Shown: positions 24,253 to 32,717, numbered from the stretch's first letter. The stretch: DNA of 64,000 bases from Sphingomonas guangdongensis (GCF_900199185.1 NZ_OBMI01000003.1:682001-746000), one strand, 5' to 3'. Program-made: numbers and translations. Notes: generated by a model from the sequence alone, not told the origin.

Positions 24253-24358
24253 GCGGGCGCGAGCGCAGGCAACCCTTCCCGACCAGGCCCGTGTTGCTCC
24301 GGCTTCGCCTCCGCTGCCCGCGCCAGCCTGGTCTCCCAGGGTTCCCCTCCCGGCCCTG
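24253..24358. repeat. Intergenic repeat element, copy 2
   Basis: In the 260-base gap before ssb, the same ordered blocks as 21713-21848 occur: GCGGGCGCGAG, CAACCC, GGCCCGTGTTGC (24286-24297), CCCGCGCCAGCCT (24317-24329), CCCGGCCCTG. The middle spacer is 19 bases. No gene is seen in this gap. Confidence 0.6.
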
Positions 24359-24449
24359 CGGGCCGCTCGGTGTCTCCGCCCGGCTGCCTCGCCATGGCCG
24401 GGGCTCCGTCGATCGGGACGGTCCCGACGATCCGAAAGGAGCAAGCGCC

Positions 24450-24860
24450 ATGACCAACACCGTTCTTCTCGTCGGCAATCTCGGCACCGATCCCGAGACC
24501 CGCTCCACCCGCGGCGAGACCCGTGTCACCACCCTCAGCCTCGGCACCAGCCGGCCCAAGCGCGATCACGAGGGCAAGACCTTCAAGGATGCGAACGGCT
24601 ATACCGCCAAGGAGACCGAGTGGCACCGCATCACCTGCTTCAACGGCCTCGGCAAGACGGTCGCGCAATACGCGACCAAAGGTATGCTGGTGTCGGTGCG
24701 CGGCCGCATCCACTACAGCAAGTGGACCGATCGCGAGGGGGTCGAGCGTTACGGCTGCGAGATCATCGCCGAGGATGTCCAGTTCCTCAGCCGCGGCAAG
24801 TCGGCGAGCGGCGGCGAGCCTTCCGGTCAGAACGACATCGACGACGACCTGCCCTTCTGA
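24450..24860 (+). CDS. ssb: Single-stranded DNA-binding protein
   Basis: A 136-residue SSB. OB-fold sequence MTNTVLLVGNLGTDPETRSTRGETRVTTLSL, ETEWHRITCFNGLGKTVAQYATKGMLVSVRGRI, and the acidic tip DDDLPF at the C-terminus that recruits repair and replication proteins. Slightly shorter than chromosomal SSBs because the Gly-rich linker is brief. It coats transferred single strands. GAAAGGAGC precedes the ATG. Confidence 0.93.
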   Translation: MTNTVLLVGNLGTDPETRSTRGETRVTTLSLGTSRPKRDHEGKTFKDANGYTAKETEWHRITCFNGLGKTVAQYATKGMLVSVRGRIHYSKWTDREGVERYGCEIIAEDVQFLSRGKSASGGEPSGQNDIDDDLPF

Positions 24861-24872
24861 CGGCCCGGAATA

Positions 24873-24899
24873 CGCCCCGGCGGCACCGCCGCCGGGGCG
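24873..24899. terminator. Strong hairpin terminator after ssb
   Basis: CGCCCCGGCGGC, loop ACC, GCCGCCGGGGCG: a perfect 12-base stem 12 bases after the ssb stop and just before the end of a convergent gene. The T-run is weak (CCTTCGTC). Confidence 0.7.
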
Positions 24900-24905
24900 C
24901 CTTCG

Positions 24906-25127
24906 TCATGCCTGGCGAGGGCTGCCGAAGTGCCGCGTGACGATCGCATCGAGGCGGCGGGTCAGCAGGCCGGCGAGCGCCAGGGCGTCCCGCTCGGCGT
25001 CGAACGGATCGCGCTGGCAGGCTGAGACGATCGCATCGCGCAGCCAGTAGCTGGTCGCCGGATCAGCAAGGATCGCGATGACCTCGGCCACATCGCTCAT
25101 CGGCTCACGGGTGATCGGGTCAGGCAT
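24906..25127 (-). CDS. Small conserved hypothetical protein
   Basis: A 73-residue protein, MPDPITREPMSDVAEVIAILADPATSYWLRDAIVSACQRDPFDAERDALALAGLLTRR. A strong GGGGGAGG lies six bases before the ATG, and the start overlaps the upstream gene by 8 bases. No motif is recognised. It probably forms a two-gene operon with the DUF6437-like gene. Confidence 0.7.
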   Translation of the reverse strand: MPDPITREPMSDVAEVIAILADPATSYWLRDAIVSACQRDPFDAERDALALAGLLTRRLDAIVTRHFGSPRQA

Positions 25128-25401
25128 TGCCCTCCCCCTTCACCGGCGGGTGAACCATGCCCGCTTGCGATCGCATTTTGCCGGGAGCGGGTTCGCCGCC
25201 GTTCCCCTCGAGCGCGAGTCGGATCGCCTGTCTCAGGCCTTCGGCGCCGAGCGCACCGCCGCCGGCATCGAGCGCGATCAGCCCCAGTTCGAGCGCGGCA
25301 GCACGCCGCAGCTCCTCGCGCCGGCTCTCGAGCAGGCGCTGTTCTTCGTCATGTCGGGTGAGCGCATCTAGCGCGCTCGGCTTCTTCTTGGCCACGACCA
25401 T
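25120..25401 (-). CDS. DUF6437-like small protein
   Basis: A 93-residue protein starting with a Lys patch (VAKKKPSALDALTRHDEEQRLLESRREELRRAAALELGLIALDAGG): a basic N-terminus, a coiled segment and an Ala/Gly-rich part, matching the small DUF6437 family of sphingomonad mobile elements by eye. AGGAGA is very close to the ATG at 25401 and better spaced for the GTG at 25395, which may be the true start. Its upstream region carries promoter element copy C. Function unknown. Confidence 0.72.
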   Translation of the reverse strand: MVVAKKKPSALDALTRHDEEQRLLESRREELRRAAALELGLIALDAGGGALGAEGLRQAIRLALEGNGGEPAPGKMRSQAGMVHPPVKGEGNA

Positions 25402-25452
25402 TCTCCTGTCGGTCGAAGCCCCTTCCGATTCTCTCTTCGCCTAGCTGCGTAC

Positions 25453-25462
25453 CTGTAGGAAA
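25453..25462 (-). promoter_or_regulatory. TTTCCTACAG element, copy C
   Basis: The exact 10-base element on the minus strand ends 51 bases before the DUF6437-like start. Unlike copies A, B and D, no good -10 follows at 18 bases (GAAGAG), so this copy is the best hint that the element is a regulator site rather than only a -35 hexamer. Confidence 0.5.
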
Positions 25463-25625
25463 GGGACTTCTGCGGGCGACCGGAGCAGGTCCTCCCCTCC
25501 AGCGTGCCGCATCCAATCGGCCGCCGCGGGCATCGAGCCCGCGCCGGCCGAGCTCTTCTACTCGCTCGACATGGAGAAGCATGACAGCGGCGAAGACCGG
25601 GCCTCAAGGACGACGGGGCCCCACC

Positions 25626-25686
25626 ATTTTTCCGGCCGATCGAGGTTCGCGCTCCACCGCCGGCGTCAGCACGCGGCCGGAAAAAT
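25626..25686. repeat. Inverted repeat, 13-bp arms, 35-nt loop
   Basis: ATTTTTCCGGCCG (25626-25638) and its exact complement CGGCCGGAAAAAT (25674-25686). The 399-base gap 25402-25800 otherwise holds only promoter copy C. It lies upstream of the 82-residue gene at 25801 and could form a leader hairpin in its transcript. Confidence 0.6.
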
Positions 25687-25800
25687 CGTGACCCCCATCG
25701 CCGCTGGCGCGGCCGCGCGCGAGCGCGCGGTCCCTGACCCCCGATCTTCCCCGCTGTCCCTCAGCCGCCGTCTTTCACTTGAATATTGAGAGGACGGACG

Positions 25801-26049
25801 ATGACCTTCTACAGCCCGATCACCACCACCGCCGCTGCTGCTGCTGCTGCTGCGGAGCACGACGCCTATATGGCCGCCTACGCCAGGGCCGCCGCAAGGG
25901 CGCCCTACAGCTACTTCGACCAGCACATCATCCGCACCGACGATGGCTGCTACTGGGTCGCTGACGAGGGTGACTACGAAACCCTGATGCAGGACCTGGT
26001 GGACCGGATCGTCCACACCGTGGCTGCCGGCCGCAGCGACGAATCATAA
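25801..26049 (+). CDS. Small protein with polyalanine tract
   Basis: An 82-residue protein: MTFYSPITTT, eight alanines, then EHDAYMAAYARAAARAPYSYFDQHIIRTDDGCYWVADEGDYETLMQDLVDRIVHTV. The tract is coded by (ACC)3 GCC (GCT)6 GCG at 25822-25854, a trinucleotide repeat. GAGGACGG precedes the ATG. The C-terminal half looks like a small alpha/beta domain. No family was recognised. Confidence 0.65.
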   Translation: MTFYSPITTTAAAAAAAAEHDAYMAAYARAAARAPYSYFDQHIIRTDDGCYWVADEGDYETLMQDLVDRIVHTVAAGRSDES

Positions 26050-26052
26050 GCC

Positions 26053-26085
26053 GGCGAGAGGGGCAACCACGCCTCTCTCGCTTTG
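26053..26085 (+). terminator. Probable terminator after the 82-aa gene
   Basis: GGCGAGAGG pairs imperfectly with CCTCTCTCGC across a loop, followed by TTTGCT, directly after the stop codon. Confidence 0.5.
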
Positions 26086-26400
26086 CTCGTCCAGAGCAGC
26101 GTCCCTCTCCCTGAGCACGCCTGCCGCGTCCTTTACCGACTGATCACACCCCGTTTCCCGAGCCAAGGTTCGCGTCGGCGATCCCACCGGGCACCCCGAT
26201 CAAGACCCGGTCGTCAGTCCATCCATCCCGACCGCAGCACTTCGACGATATGGCGCAAAGGGAGCACACCCTATGCGGCAAGCCCGCAGGACAAGCACTT
26301 GAAGAACCTCGCCAAAACCGGTCTCACGGGCAGACACATTTCGTGGTTCCTTGTGGGACGGACAGTAAACCGTTGATTTCGCTTGCTGGAGCCGCCGAGC
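26086..26400. other. Non-coding region, candidate origin of transfer
   Basis: No convincing gene is seen between 26050 and 26500. Position fits an oriT: directly upstream of a small relaxosome-type protein, TraD and the MobF relaxase. The stretch 26290-26390 is less G+C-rich than its surroundings (for example ACACATTTCGTGG and ACAGTAAACCGTTGATTTCG). No nick site could be defined by eye. Confidence 0.35.
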
Positions 26401-26418
26401 TGGCACGAGCGAAAGCGT

Positions 26419-26448
26419 TTTCCTACAGCCCCCGTCCGCTGCTAGATC
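26419..26448 (+). promoter_or_regulatory. Extended -35 promoter (TTTCCTACAG class), copy D
   Basis: TTTCCT at 26419, ACAGCCCC, then TAGATC at 26443-26448 with 18 bases between hexamers. It points to the 26501 gene and thus the traD-traI unit. No LexA box overlaps this copy. Confidence 0.6.
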
Positions 26449-26500
26449 GACCCTGCCTTGCGACGCGCGACCATGCTCCTCCGGCTCATCGGAGATGTGC

Positions 26501-26791
26501 ATGTCGTACCATCATTTCATCACCGTTCGCATGAGCGGCGCGATGCGCGCTGAGCTCGATCACCTTGTCGCAACCCGCAACACCGACATCGGCAAGCTCG
26601 TGCGCGAACTGCTTGCCCGCGAACTCAGGGGCGCGCCCGACCGGATCAGCGAGGCGCTCGGACAGCTCCTATTCGTGGCGATCGCGCTCGACGAGCTGCT
26701 CGCCGTTCATCCCGATCCCGATCTGCGCGCGACCGTGATCCGGTTGTGGCGCGAGGCGACCTCCGAGGAGGGCCGGTTCCATGCGGCATAA
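26501..26791 (+). CDS. Small ribbon-helix-helix-like protein, possible relaxosome accessory
   Basis: A 96-residue protein. The start HHFITVRMSGAMRAELDHLVATRNTDIGKLVRELLARELRG has the strand-helix-helix pattern of RHH DNA-binding proteins such as TraY/MobC. The rest is helical. GGAG is 6 bases ahead of the ATG at 26501. It overlaps traD by 11 bases. Position before the coupling protein and relaxase suggests oriT binding; this is inference. Confidence 0.75.
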   Translation: MSYHHFITVRMSGAMRAELDHLVATRNTDIGKLVRELLARELRGAPDRISEALGQLLFVAIALDELLAVHPDPDLRATVIRLWREATSEEGRFHAA

Positions 26792-29090
26792 GCTCGTCAA
26801 CTTCACCCGCGGCAGCCAGCTGATCGGGCATTTCGGCTTCATGTTCGCGGCCGGCCTCAAGGGCCCTGCCCTAGTCGCGGCGGCTGTGTTCGGCGGCCTT
26901 ATCTGGTGGCGCGTGAACGGCGCCCTGAGCGACGCCGAGAGCTATCTGAGCTGGATGCGGATCTACGTCGCCGGCTACACCTGGTTCGAGTTCGATCCCG
27001 GCAAGCCGGTCAACCTGGCCCGCGACGGTGCGCCGATCCTCGTGCCGATCGCACGTGCCGCCACGCACCCGTTGATGGCCACAGCCTGGGCCAAGTGCAT
27101 GGTCGCGGTCCGCGGCGGGGCGGTGCTCGCCGCCTTGATCACGGTGCCGGCGACCATCGCCTTTGCCTGGGCGGCGGCCTGGTTCGGACGACGCTCGAAA
27201 GAGAGCCGCCACGAGCGCGGCGCGACGCTGGCAACCCTGCCGGCCCTGGTGACCGAGATCGAGGCACATAACCGGTCCGAGCGCGCGGTCGAGTATCGCC
27301 GCATCCTCGGCCCCGGCTGGCGGCTTTCCTCAGCTGCCGAACGCCAGGCGGCCAACCTCTACCAGCCCTACACGCTCGCTGGCGTGCCCTTCCCATGGCG
27401 GCTCGAGCAGAGCCACGTCATGCTGATCGGCACGACCGGCACCGGCAAGACCGTCTGCCTGCGCGACCTGCTCGGCCAGGTGCGGGCGCGCCGCCACCGC
27501 GCGGTGATCTTCGACCTGACCGGGGCCTTTATCGAGGCATTCTTCGACCCGACACGCGACGTCATCCTCAATCCGCTCGATGCCCGCTGCCCGCAATGGT
27601 CGGTCTTCGAGGACTGCGTCGACGAGGCGGGCTTCACCGCGGCGGCGGAAGCACTGGTCCCTCATGACGGCGGCGGTGCCGAGCAGTTCTGGGTGCTCGC
27701 TGCGCGCATGCTGTTCGTCGAGATGTGCCTCAAGCTGGTCGCGGAAGGCCGGGCAACCAACCTCGCGCTGTCGACCGAACTCATGACCGCCAGCCTCGCC
27801 CATGTGCACCAGCTTATGCAGGGCACGGTGGCCGACCCGCTGACCGCGCCCGAGGCGGCGCGGATGGCGGAGTCGATCCGCGCCGTCTTCAACGCCAACG
27901 CGAAGGCGCTGCGGATGCTGCCCGTGGATGGTCCCCGCTTCTCGGTTCGCCGCTGGGTCGAGGGCGAGGGCTGCCCCGGCAGCTTCCTCTTCGTCTCGGC
28001 GCGCTACGTCGACATGGCGGTGGCCTCCCGGCTGCTCACCGTCTGGATGGACACGGCCATGAACACGCTCATGGCGGGACCTCGCAGCCCCGACCTGAAG
28101 CTCTGGTTCCTATTCGACGAGCTCGGCGCGCTACACCGCCTGCCGGCGCTCGAAAAAGGCCTCCAGACCGCCCGCAACTACGGCGGCGCGATCGTCGCGG
28201 GCGTCCACGCTTACGCCAAGCTCAAGGAGACCTATGGCGACAACATGGCGATGACGCTCGCCGCGCTCGCCCGCACCAAGCTCGTGCTCGCCACCGCCGA
28301 CCGCGAGTCCGCCACCTGGTGCTCCGACTTCATCGGTCACCGCCAGTACCGCGAGATGGAGGAGGGTTATAGCTACGGCTACAACAACGCGCGCGACGCG
28401 GTGAGCCTTACGCCTCGTCGCCAGATTGAGCCGCTTCTTCTACCCGACCAGCTGATGAACCTGCCGCGCCTTCAAGGCTACCTGAAGTTCCCCGACGGCT
28501 TCCCGGCAGCACCCATCCGGCTCGACTATGTCGGCTTCACCGGCATCGCTGCGCCGTTCGAGCCGCGGCTGCCGCTCGCGCCCGGTCCTGCCATCGCACC
28601 ATCGTCCGCGCGAGCAAGCGACGCAGCCGGCGAAGCGCCGCCGGGCGCCAACGACCAGGGTCCAGGTCCGCGGAACGCGCGCGAGGAGGACGCCTCGGCA
28701 GGAAGAGATCTGCGCGGCAAGGACGCCGACCAACCCGGGCCCCGTGCCGCCGATCCAGCCGATCGCCACTGCAACCCGGCGCTTATCCGCTCGACCGGGG
28801 CGGTATCCGAGGTGCCGTCTTCGCCAGACGGCCAGAGTTTGGACGAGCCGTCGACCGCGGCTCGCCCGGCAATGGCGAAGCCACCCGGCTCGGGCGGAAA
28901 GACGGTCGAGCCGTCCACGGAGCCAGGCGAAGGATCAAGGGCTGAGCGCGCGGGTCGATCAGGCAGGTTCGATCCCGGCCGGAGCGTGCGCCCCCTGCCC
29001 TCGCCTGAGAACATCACCCGTCGTGAGCTTCGGGAAGGGATCGCGCCTTCCGAGGACAGGTCGACCGACCAACCTGACCTCGGCTTCTGA
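26781..29090 (+). CDS. traD: Type IV coupling protein (TraD/VirD4-like)
   Basis: A 769-residue inner-membrane ATPase. Two membrane helices lie in residues 25-50 and about 110-135; Walker A is GTTGTGKT (217-224); LWFLFDELGALHRLPALEKGLQTARNYGG carries Walker B. The C-terminal 190 residues are disordered and rich in Pro, Gly and Ser. It pumps the relaxase-DNA complex into the transfer channel. It is followed 5 bases later by traI. No mating-pair formation genes are in the window apart from the VirB1-like enzyme. Confidence 0.93.
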   Translation: MRHKLVNFTRGSQLIGHFGFMFAAGLKGPALVAAAVFGGLIWWRVNGALSDAESYLSWMRIYVAGYTWFEFDPGKPVNLARDGAPILVPIARAATHPLMATAWAKCMVAVRGGAVLAALITVPATIAFAWAAAWFGRRSKESRHERGATLATLPALVTEIEAHNRSERAVEYRRILGPGWRLSSAAERQAANLYQPYTLAGVPFPWRLEQSHVMLIGTTGTGKTVCLRDLLGQVRARRHRAVIFDLTGAFIEAFFDPTRDVILNPLDARCPQWSVFEDCVDEAGFTAAAEALVPHDGGGAEQFWVLAARMLFVEMCLKLVAEGRATNLALSTELMTASLAHVHQLMQGTVADPLTAPEAARMAESIRAVFNANAKALRMLPVDGPRFSVRRWVEGEGCPGSFLFVSARYVDMAVASRLLTVWMDTAMNTLMAGPRSPDLKLWFLFDELGALHRLPALEKGLQTARNYGGAIVAGVHAYAKLKETYGDNMAMTLAALARTKLVLATADRESATWCSDFIGHRQYREMEEGYSYGYNNARDAVSLTPRRQIEPLLLPDQLMNLPRLQGYLKFPDGFPAAPIRLDYVGFTGIAAPFEPRLPLAPGPAIAPSSARASDAAGEAPPGANDQGPGPRNAREEDASAGRDLRGKDADQPGPRAADPADRHCNPALIRSTGAVSEVPSSPDGQSLDEPSTAARPAMAKPPGSGGKTVEPSTEPGEGSRAERAGRSGRFDPGRSVRPLPSPENITRRELREGIAPSEDRSTDQPDLGF

Positions 29091-29095
29091 CCCTC

Positions 29096-32020
29096 ATGTT
29101 GTCGGTCGCGAGCGTCAGGTCGGCAAAGGGCGCCGCCGGTTATTTCGCGGCCGACAACTACTATGCGGCCACCGAGCCAGAGGCTGCCGGCGAATGGGTC
29201 GGCAAGGGTGCGGCCGCGCTGGGCCTCACCGCCAAAGTCGACCAGGCCGTGTTCGAGGCGCTCCTCAAAGGAACACTCCCGAACGGCGCACAGGTCGGCG
29301 TCGCCGACCGCCATAGTGCGGGCGTGGATCTCACCTTCTCGCTCCCCAAGAGCTGGTCGCTGCTGGCCCTTGTCGGCGGCGATCGGCGGATCATCGAAGC
29401 CTATCGCGCGGCGGTTAAGGACACGCTCGCCTGGGCCGAGCGCAATGCGGCCGAGACCCGGATGGAGGTGCGCGGGACCGAGAAAGTGGTGCCGACCGGC
29501 AACCTGGTGGCGGCCCTTTTCGAGCACAACACCAGCCGCGCGCATGACCCGCAGGCGCATCTCCACGCGGTGGTCGCCAACGTTACGCAAGGGCCCGACG
29601 GCAAGTGGCGGGCGCTCCACAACGGCAAGCTGTGGCAGCTGAACACGCTCCTCAACGCCGTTGCGATGGCCGGCTTCCGCGAGCGTGTGGAGGCGCTGGG
29701 CTACACGCTCGGCGACCGCTCTAAGCACGGCAATTTCGAAGCGGCCGGGCTTACGCGCAACATGCTGATGGCGTTCAGCACACGCCGGCAGCAGATCCTC
29801 GCCAAGGTTGCCGAACTGGGCAATCGCAGCCCCGCCGCGTTCGACGCCGCGACGCTGATGACCCGCCCCCGCAAGGACGCGGTCCAGAACCACGCCGCGT
29901 TCTACACCGCCTGGCGCGCGAGCGCCGCCGAGGCCGGCATCGATCTCCAGGGGCTCATCGCCGCTGCCGATCGCGGGGCTGCCGTGGACATGTCGCCCTG
30001 GTCACGCCTCGCCGCCTTTGTCGGCCAGACGGCAGCACGGGGCCGCGAACTGGTCCAGGCTGTCCAGCAGAAGCTCGGCATCGAGAAATCCGACCGGTAT
30101 CTGCCCCGCTACACAAAGGCAATGAGCGCCACCGAGGTCGCTGCAACACACGCCGTCGCCTCGGCTGTCCGGCACCTGGAAGAGCGCGAGGCAGCATTCG
30201 CGAAGACCGACATCTTGAAGGCCGCGCTCGACACTGGCCTGCCGGTCGGGATCGACGCTATCGAGCGGCGCGTCGAGGCGCTGCTCGCTACAGGCCAGCT
30301 CGTTGCCGGCACCGGCCGGCGCGACCAGATCGTCACTACGGCACGGGCGATCGAGACCGAGCGCGCGATGCTGGCAGCGGTGGAATTGGGCCGCGGCGGC
30401 GGCGCGTGCTACGTCGCGGCAGACGTCGCGGCGGCCAGGCTGGACGACGCTGCCCAGGCGCGATCCGGTATCACCCTCAACCCCGGACAGCATGCTGCCG
30501 GCGTCATGCTGCTGAACTCGAAAGATCGGATCGTCGCAATCCAGGGTGTTGCCGGCGCCGGCAAGAGCAGCGTGCTCGCGCCCGTTGCAGATCTCATTCG
30601 CCAGACCGGCAAATCGGTCCTCGGCCTCGCGGTCCAGAACACCCTGGTCCAGATGCTCCAGCGCGAAACCGGCATCGAGTCCATGACCGTGGCGCGTTTC
30701 CTGAAGGCGCATGAAGGGCTGCTCTCACCAAATCCGGATCGGGTCCGGCTCGCCAGCGCGCGTGCCAGCCTGGGCGGTGCCGCCCTGCTCGTCGACGAGG
30801 CGTCGATGCTGTCGAATGGCGATCACCTGAAGCTCGTCCAGCTCGCCAACCTGATCGGGATCGGCCGCATGGCGTTTGTCGGCGACGCGCGGCAGCTGGG
30901 CGCGGTCGATGCCGGCAAGCCCTTCTCGGTGATGCAGCAGGCGGGCGCCCCGACGGCGCAGATGAGCCAGAATCTGCGGGCGCGCGGAGAGGCAGTCCGT
31001 ATCGCCGCTGCCGCCGCGCAGATCGGGGCGATCGATCGCGCCATGGAAGCGCTCGAGTCCTGCACCATCGAGGCGCCGGAGCGCGCCAGCGCGGAAGCCG
31101 CCGAGCGCTGGCTAGCCCTGGCACCGGCTGACCGCGAGCGAACCGCGATCTACGCTTCGGGTCGCCGGCTGCGCGCCGAGGTCAACGAGAAAGTCCAACA
31201 AGGGCTGGTCGATCGTGGCGATATCGGGACCGACAAGCTCGCGGTGACGGTGCTGGACCGGGTCAGCGTCACCGGAGAGGAGCTGCGTTACCCGCACAGC
31301 TATGCCGAAGGCATGGTGGTCGAGATCAGCCGCGCCCAGGTGGCTCAGCGGCTCCCCCGCGCCCGCGCCGTGGTCGAACGGGTCGACGCCGGCCGCGGCA
31401 CCGTCACGCTCCGGCTCTCGGGCGGCGCAGAACGTACGTTCCGGCCCGATCGGCTGCGGATCAGGGCGGGCGAGAGCCCGCTCCAGCTCTACGAGGCAAA
31501 GGCGCTCGAACTGCACGAGCGGGACCGGATCCGCTGGACGGCAAACGACCATGATCGTGGCCTGTTCAATGCCGACCAGGCGCGGATCACCGCGATCGCG
31601 TCAGGCAAGGTGATGCTGGAGACGAGCCAGGGCCGCAGCGTCACGTTGAAGCCGAACGATCCCATGCTCCAGCGTCTAGACCTCGCCTACGCGCTCAACG
31701 CCCATATGGCGCAGGGGCTGACATCGGACCGGGGCATCGCGGTCATCGAGACGCGGGACACCAAGCTGGTCAACCAGCAGACCTTCCTGGTGACCGTCAC
31801 CCGGCTACGAGATTCGCTGACGCTCGTCGTCGACAATGCCGTCCGGCTCGAACGCCAGCTCGTCCGCAATGCCGGCGGAAAGACATCCGCGCTGGAGACC
31901 AGCGGCAAGGTTCTCCCTGCAAGCCCCGAGCCGGCGCGGCAAGCGACGCGCAACGCAAAGCCGGAGAAGGCCCCCGATCTCGAGCCGGGACGCACCAAGC
32001 CCTATGACATCGGCATCTGA
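29096..32020 (+). CDS. traI: MobF-family conjugative relaxase-helicase
   Basis: A 974-residue protein. The N-terminal TrwC relaxase domain has catalytic Tyr candidates Y16 and Y22/Y23 and the metal-binding His triad HDPQAHLH (150-157). The C-terminal SF1 helicase has GVAGAGKSS (from 484), LLVDEASML and a UvrD-like end (YALNAHMAQGLTSDRGIAVIE). It nicks oriT, stays on the 5' end and unwinds the plasmid during transfer. Length is short for MobF proteins but both domains are complete. Ends in PYDIGI. Confidence 0.94.
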   Translation: MLSVASVRSAKGAAGYFAADNYYAATEPEAAGEWVGKGAAALGLTAKVDQAVFEALLKGTLPNGAQVGVADRHSAGVDLTFSLPKSWSLLALVGGDRRIIEAYRAAVKDTLAWAERNAAETRMEVRGTEKVVPTGNLVAALFEHNTSRAHDPQAHLHAVVANVTQGPDGKWRALHNGKLWQLNTLLNAVAMAGFRERVEALGYTLGDRSKHGNFEAAGLTRNMLMAFSTRRQQILAKVAELGNRSPAAFDAATLMTRPRKDAVQNHAAFYTAWRASAAEAGIDLQGLIAAADRGAAVDMSPWSRLAAFVGQTAARGRELVQAVQQKLGIEKSDRYLPRYTKAMSATEVAATHAVASAVRHLEEREAAFAKTDILKAALDTGLPVGIDAIERRVEALLATGQLVAGTGRRDQIVTTARAIETERAMLAAVELGRGGGACYVAADVAAARLDDAAQARSGITLNPGQHAAGVMLLNSKDRIVAIQGVAGAGKSSVLAPVADLIRQTGKSVLGLAVQNTLVQMLQRETGIESMTVARFLKAHEGLLSPNPDRVRLASARASLGGAALLVDEASMLSNGDHLKLVQLANLIGIGRMAFVGDARQLGAVDAGKPFSVMQQAGAPTAQMSQNLRARGEAVRIAAAAAQIGAIDRAMEALESCTIEAPERASAEAAERWLALAPADRERTAIYASGRRLRAEVNEKVQQGLVDRGDIGTDKLAVTVLDRVSVTGEELRYPHSYAEGMVVEISRAQVAQRLPRARAVVERVDAGRGTVTLRLSGGAERTFRPDRLRIRAGESPLQLYEAKALELHERDRIRWTANDHDRGLFNADQARITAIASGKVMLETSQGRSVTLKPNDPMLQRLDLAYALNAHMAQGLTSDRGIAVIETRDTKLVNQQTFLVTVTRLRDSLTLVVDNAVRLERQLVRNAGGKTSALETSGKVLPASPEPARQATRNAKPEKAPDLEPGRTKPYDIGI

Positions 32021-32091
32021 TCCGGCTCTCCGGCTCTGCGAAATCGATCCGGGCGTGGCGAAAGGATGCGCTCTAAGTATGTTGCCGGTCC

Positions 32092-32289
32092 ATGCCGATG
32101 ACCGAGGACCAAGAACGATGGGCCGAGGCGCTTGCTATCGAGCAGCTCCATGGCGAGCGCGCCAAGGCTTGGGTCGCCGAGCGGATTGCGGTGTTCCGGG
32201 AGGCAGGCGACAGCAAGGGAGTGGAGCGTTTCTCCATCCTCGCCGCGTGTCTGGACCAGCTTCAGTTCGGTCCGGCTCGCGGCCAATGA
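32092..32289 (+). CDS. DUF6961-like small protein
   Basis: A 65-residue protein, MTEDQERWAEALAIEQLHGERAKAWVAERIAVFREAGDSKGVERFSILAACLDQL, highly helical. It resembles the short DUF6961 proteins common in sphingomonad genomes. The second ATG (32098) gives the usual MTED start and may be the true one; neither has a strong ribosome site. Follows traI by 71 bases. Function unknown. Confidence 0.7.
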   Translation: MPMTEDQERWAEALAIEQLHGERAKAWVAERIAVFREAGDSKGVERFSILAACLDQLQFGPARGQ

Positions 32290-32354
32290 GATGAGCATGA
32301 CGAGGCGATCGACCGATCCCCTGAACCAGCCTGCCGCCTGCTCGTTCGGACCTG

Positions 32355-32717
32355 ATGTCGTCGCTCAAGATTGCGTCCTCGGCCGAAGCTTCAGCCCCAC
32401 CGCCGGTGACGCCGGACGGCCGCTACATCGTCGTGCGAGGCCGGCTCTGGCGACGTACCAATCCTGATCTCGACGCTGAGCAGCGGCGAGCGCTCACGGC
32501 CGAACTGATGAACGCTCGCCGGGCGGTCGGTGCAGCCCTGAAGGGCCGCGACGACGCCGCGCTCGCGGCGGCGCGGACACGGGTGAATGAAGCGAAGATT
32601 GCTCTCGGCGAGCGTGGACCCGTCTGGTGGAGCGACAGCACGCCTGACCAGAGCCGGCGTATGGCGCGGAACACCAGCTATGCCGACTGGTACGAAGCCC
32701 TCGGGCGCACGGCATGA
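32355..32717 (+). CDS. Conserved hypothetical protein (PDGRYIVVRGRLWR type)
   Basis: A 120-residue basic protein with TPDGRYIVVRGRLWRRTNPDLDAEQRRALTAELMNARRAV, then VNEAKIALGERGPVWWSDSTPDQSRRMARNTSYADWYEAL. This is a widespread small family without known function; the strand-then-helix layout and Trp-rich end are recognisable. It overlaps the methyltransferase gene by four bases (ATGA), so the two are probably cotranslated. Confidence 0.78.
   Translation: MSSLKIASSAEASAPPPVTPDGRYIVVRGRLWRRTNPDLDAEQRRALTAELMNARRAVGAALKGRDDAALAAARTRVNEAKIALGERGPVWWSDSTPDQSRRMARNTSYADWYEALGRTA

Noticed and set aside
25571..25789. 72-codon plus-strand frame before the polyalanine gene
   Set aside because: Arg/Ser/Pro-rich filler spanning the inverted repeat, with no ribosome site or motif.
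26250..26534. 94-codon plus-strand frame in the gap before traD
   Set aside because: It runs across promoter copy D and into the RHH-like gene, with no motif; better explained as non-coding.
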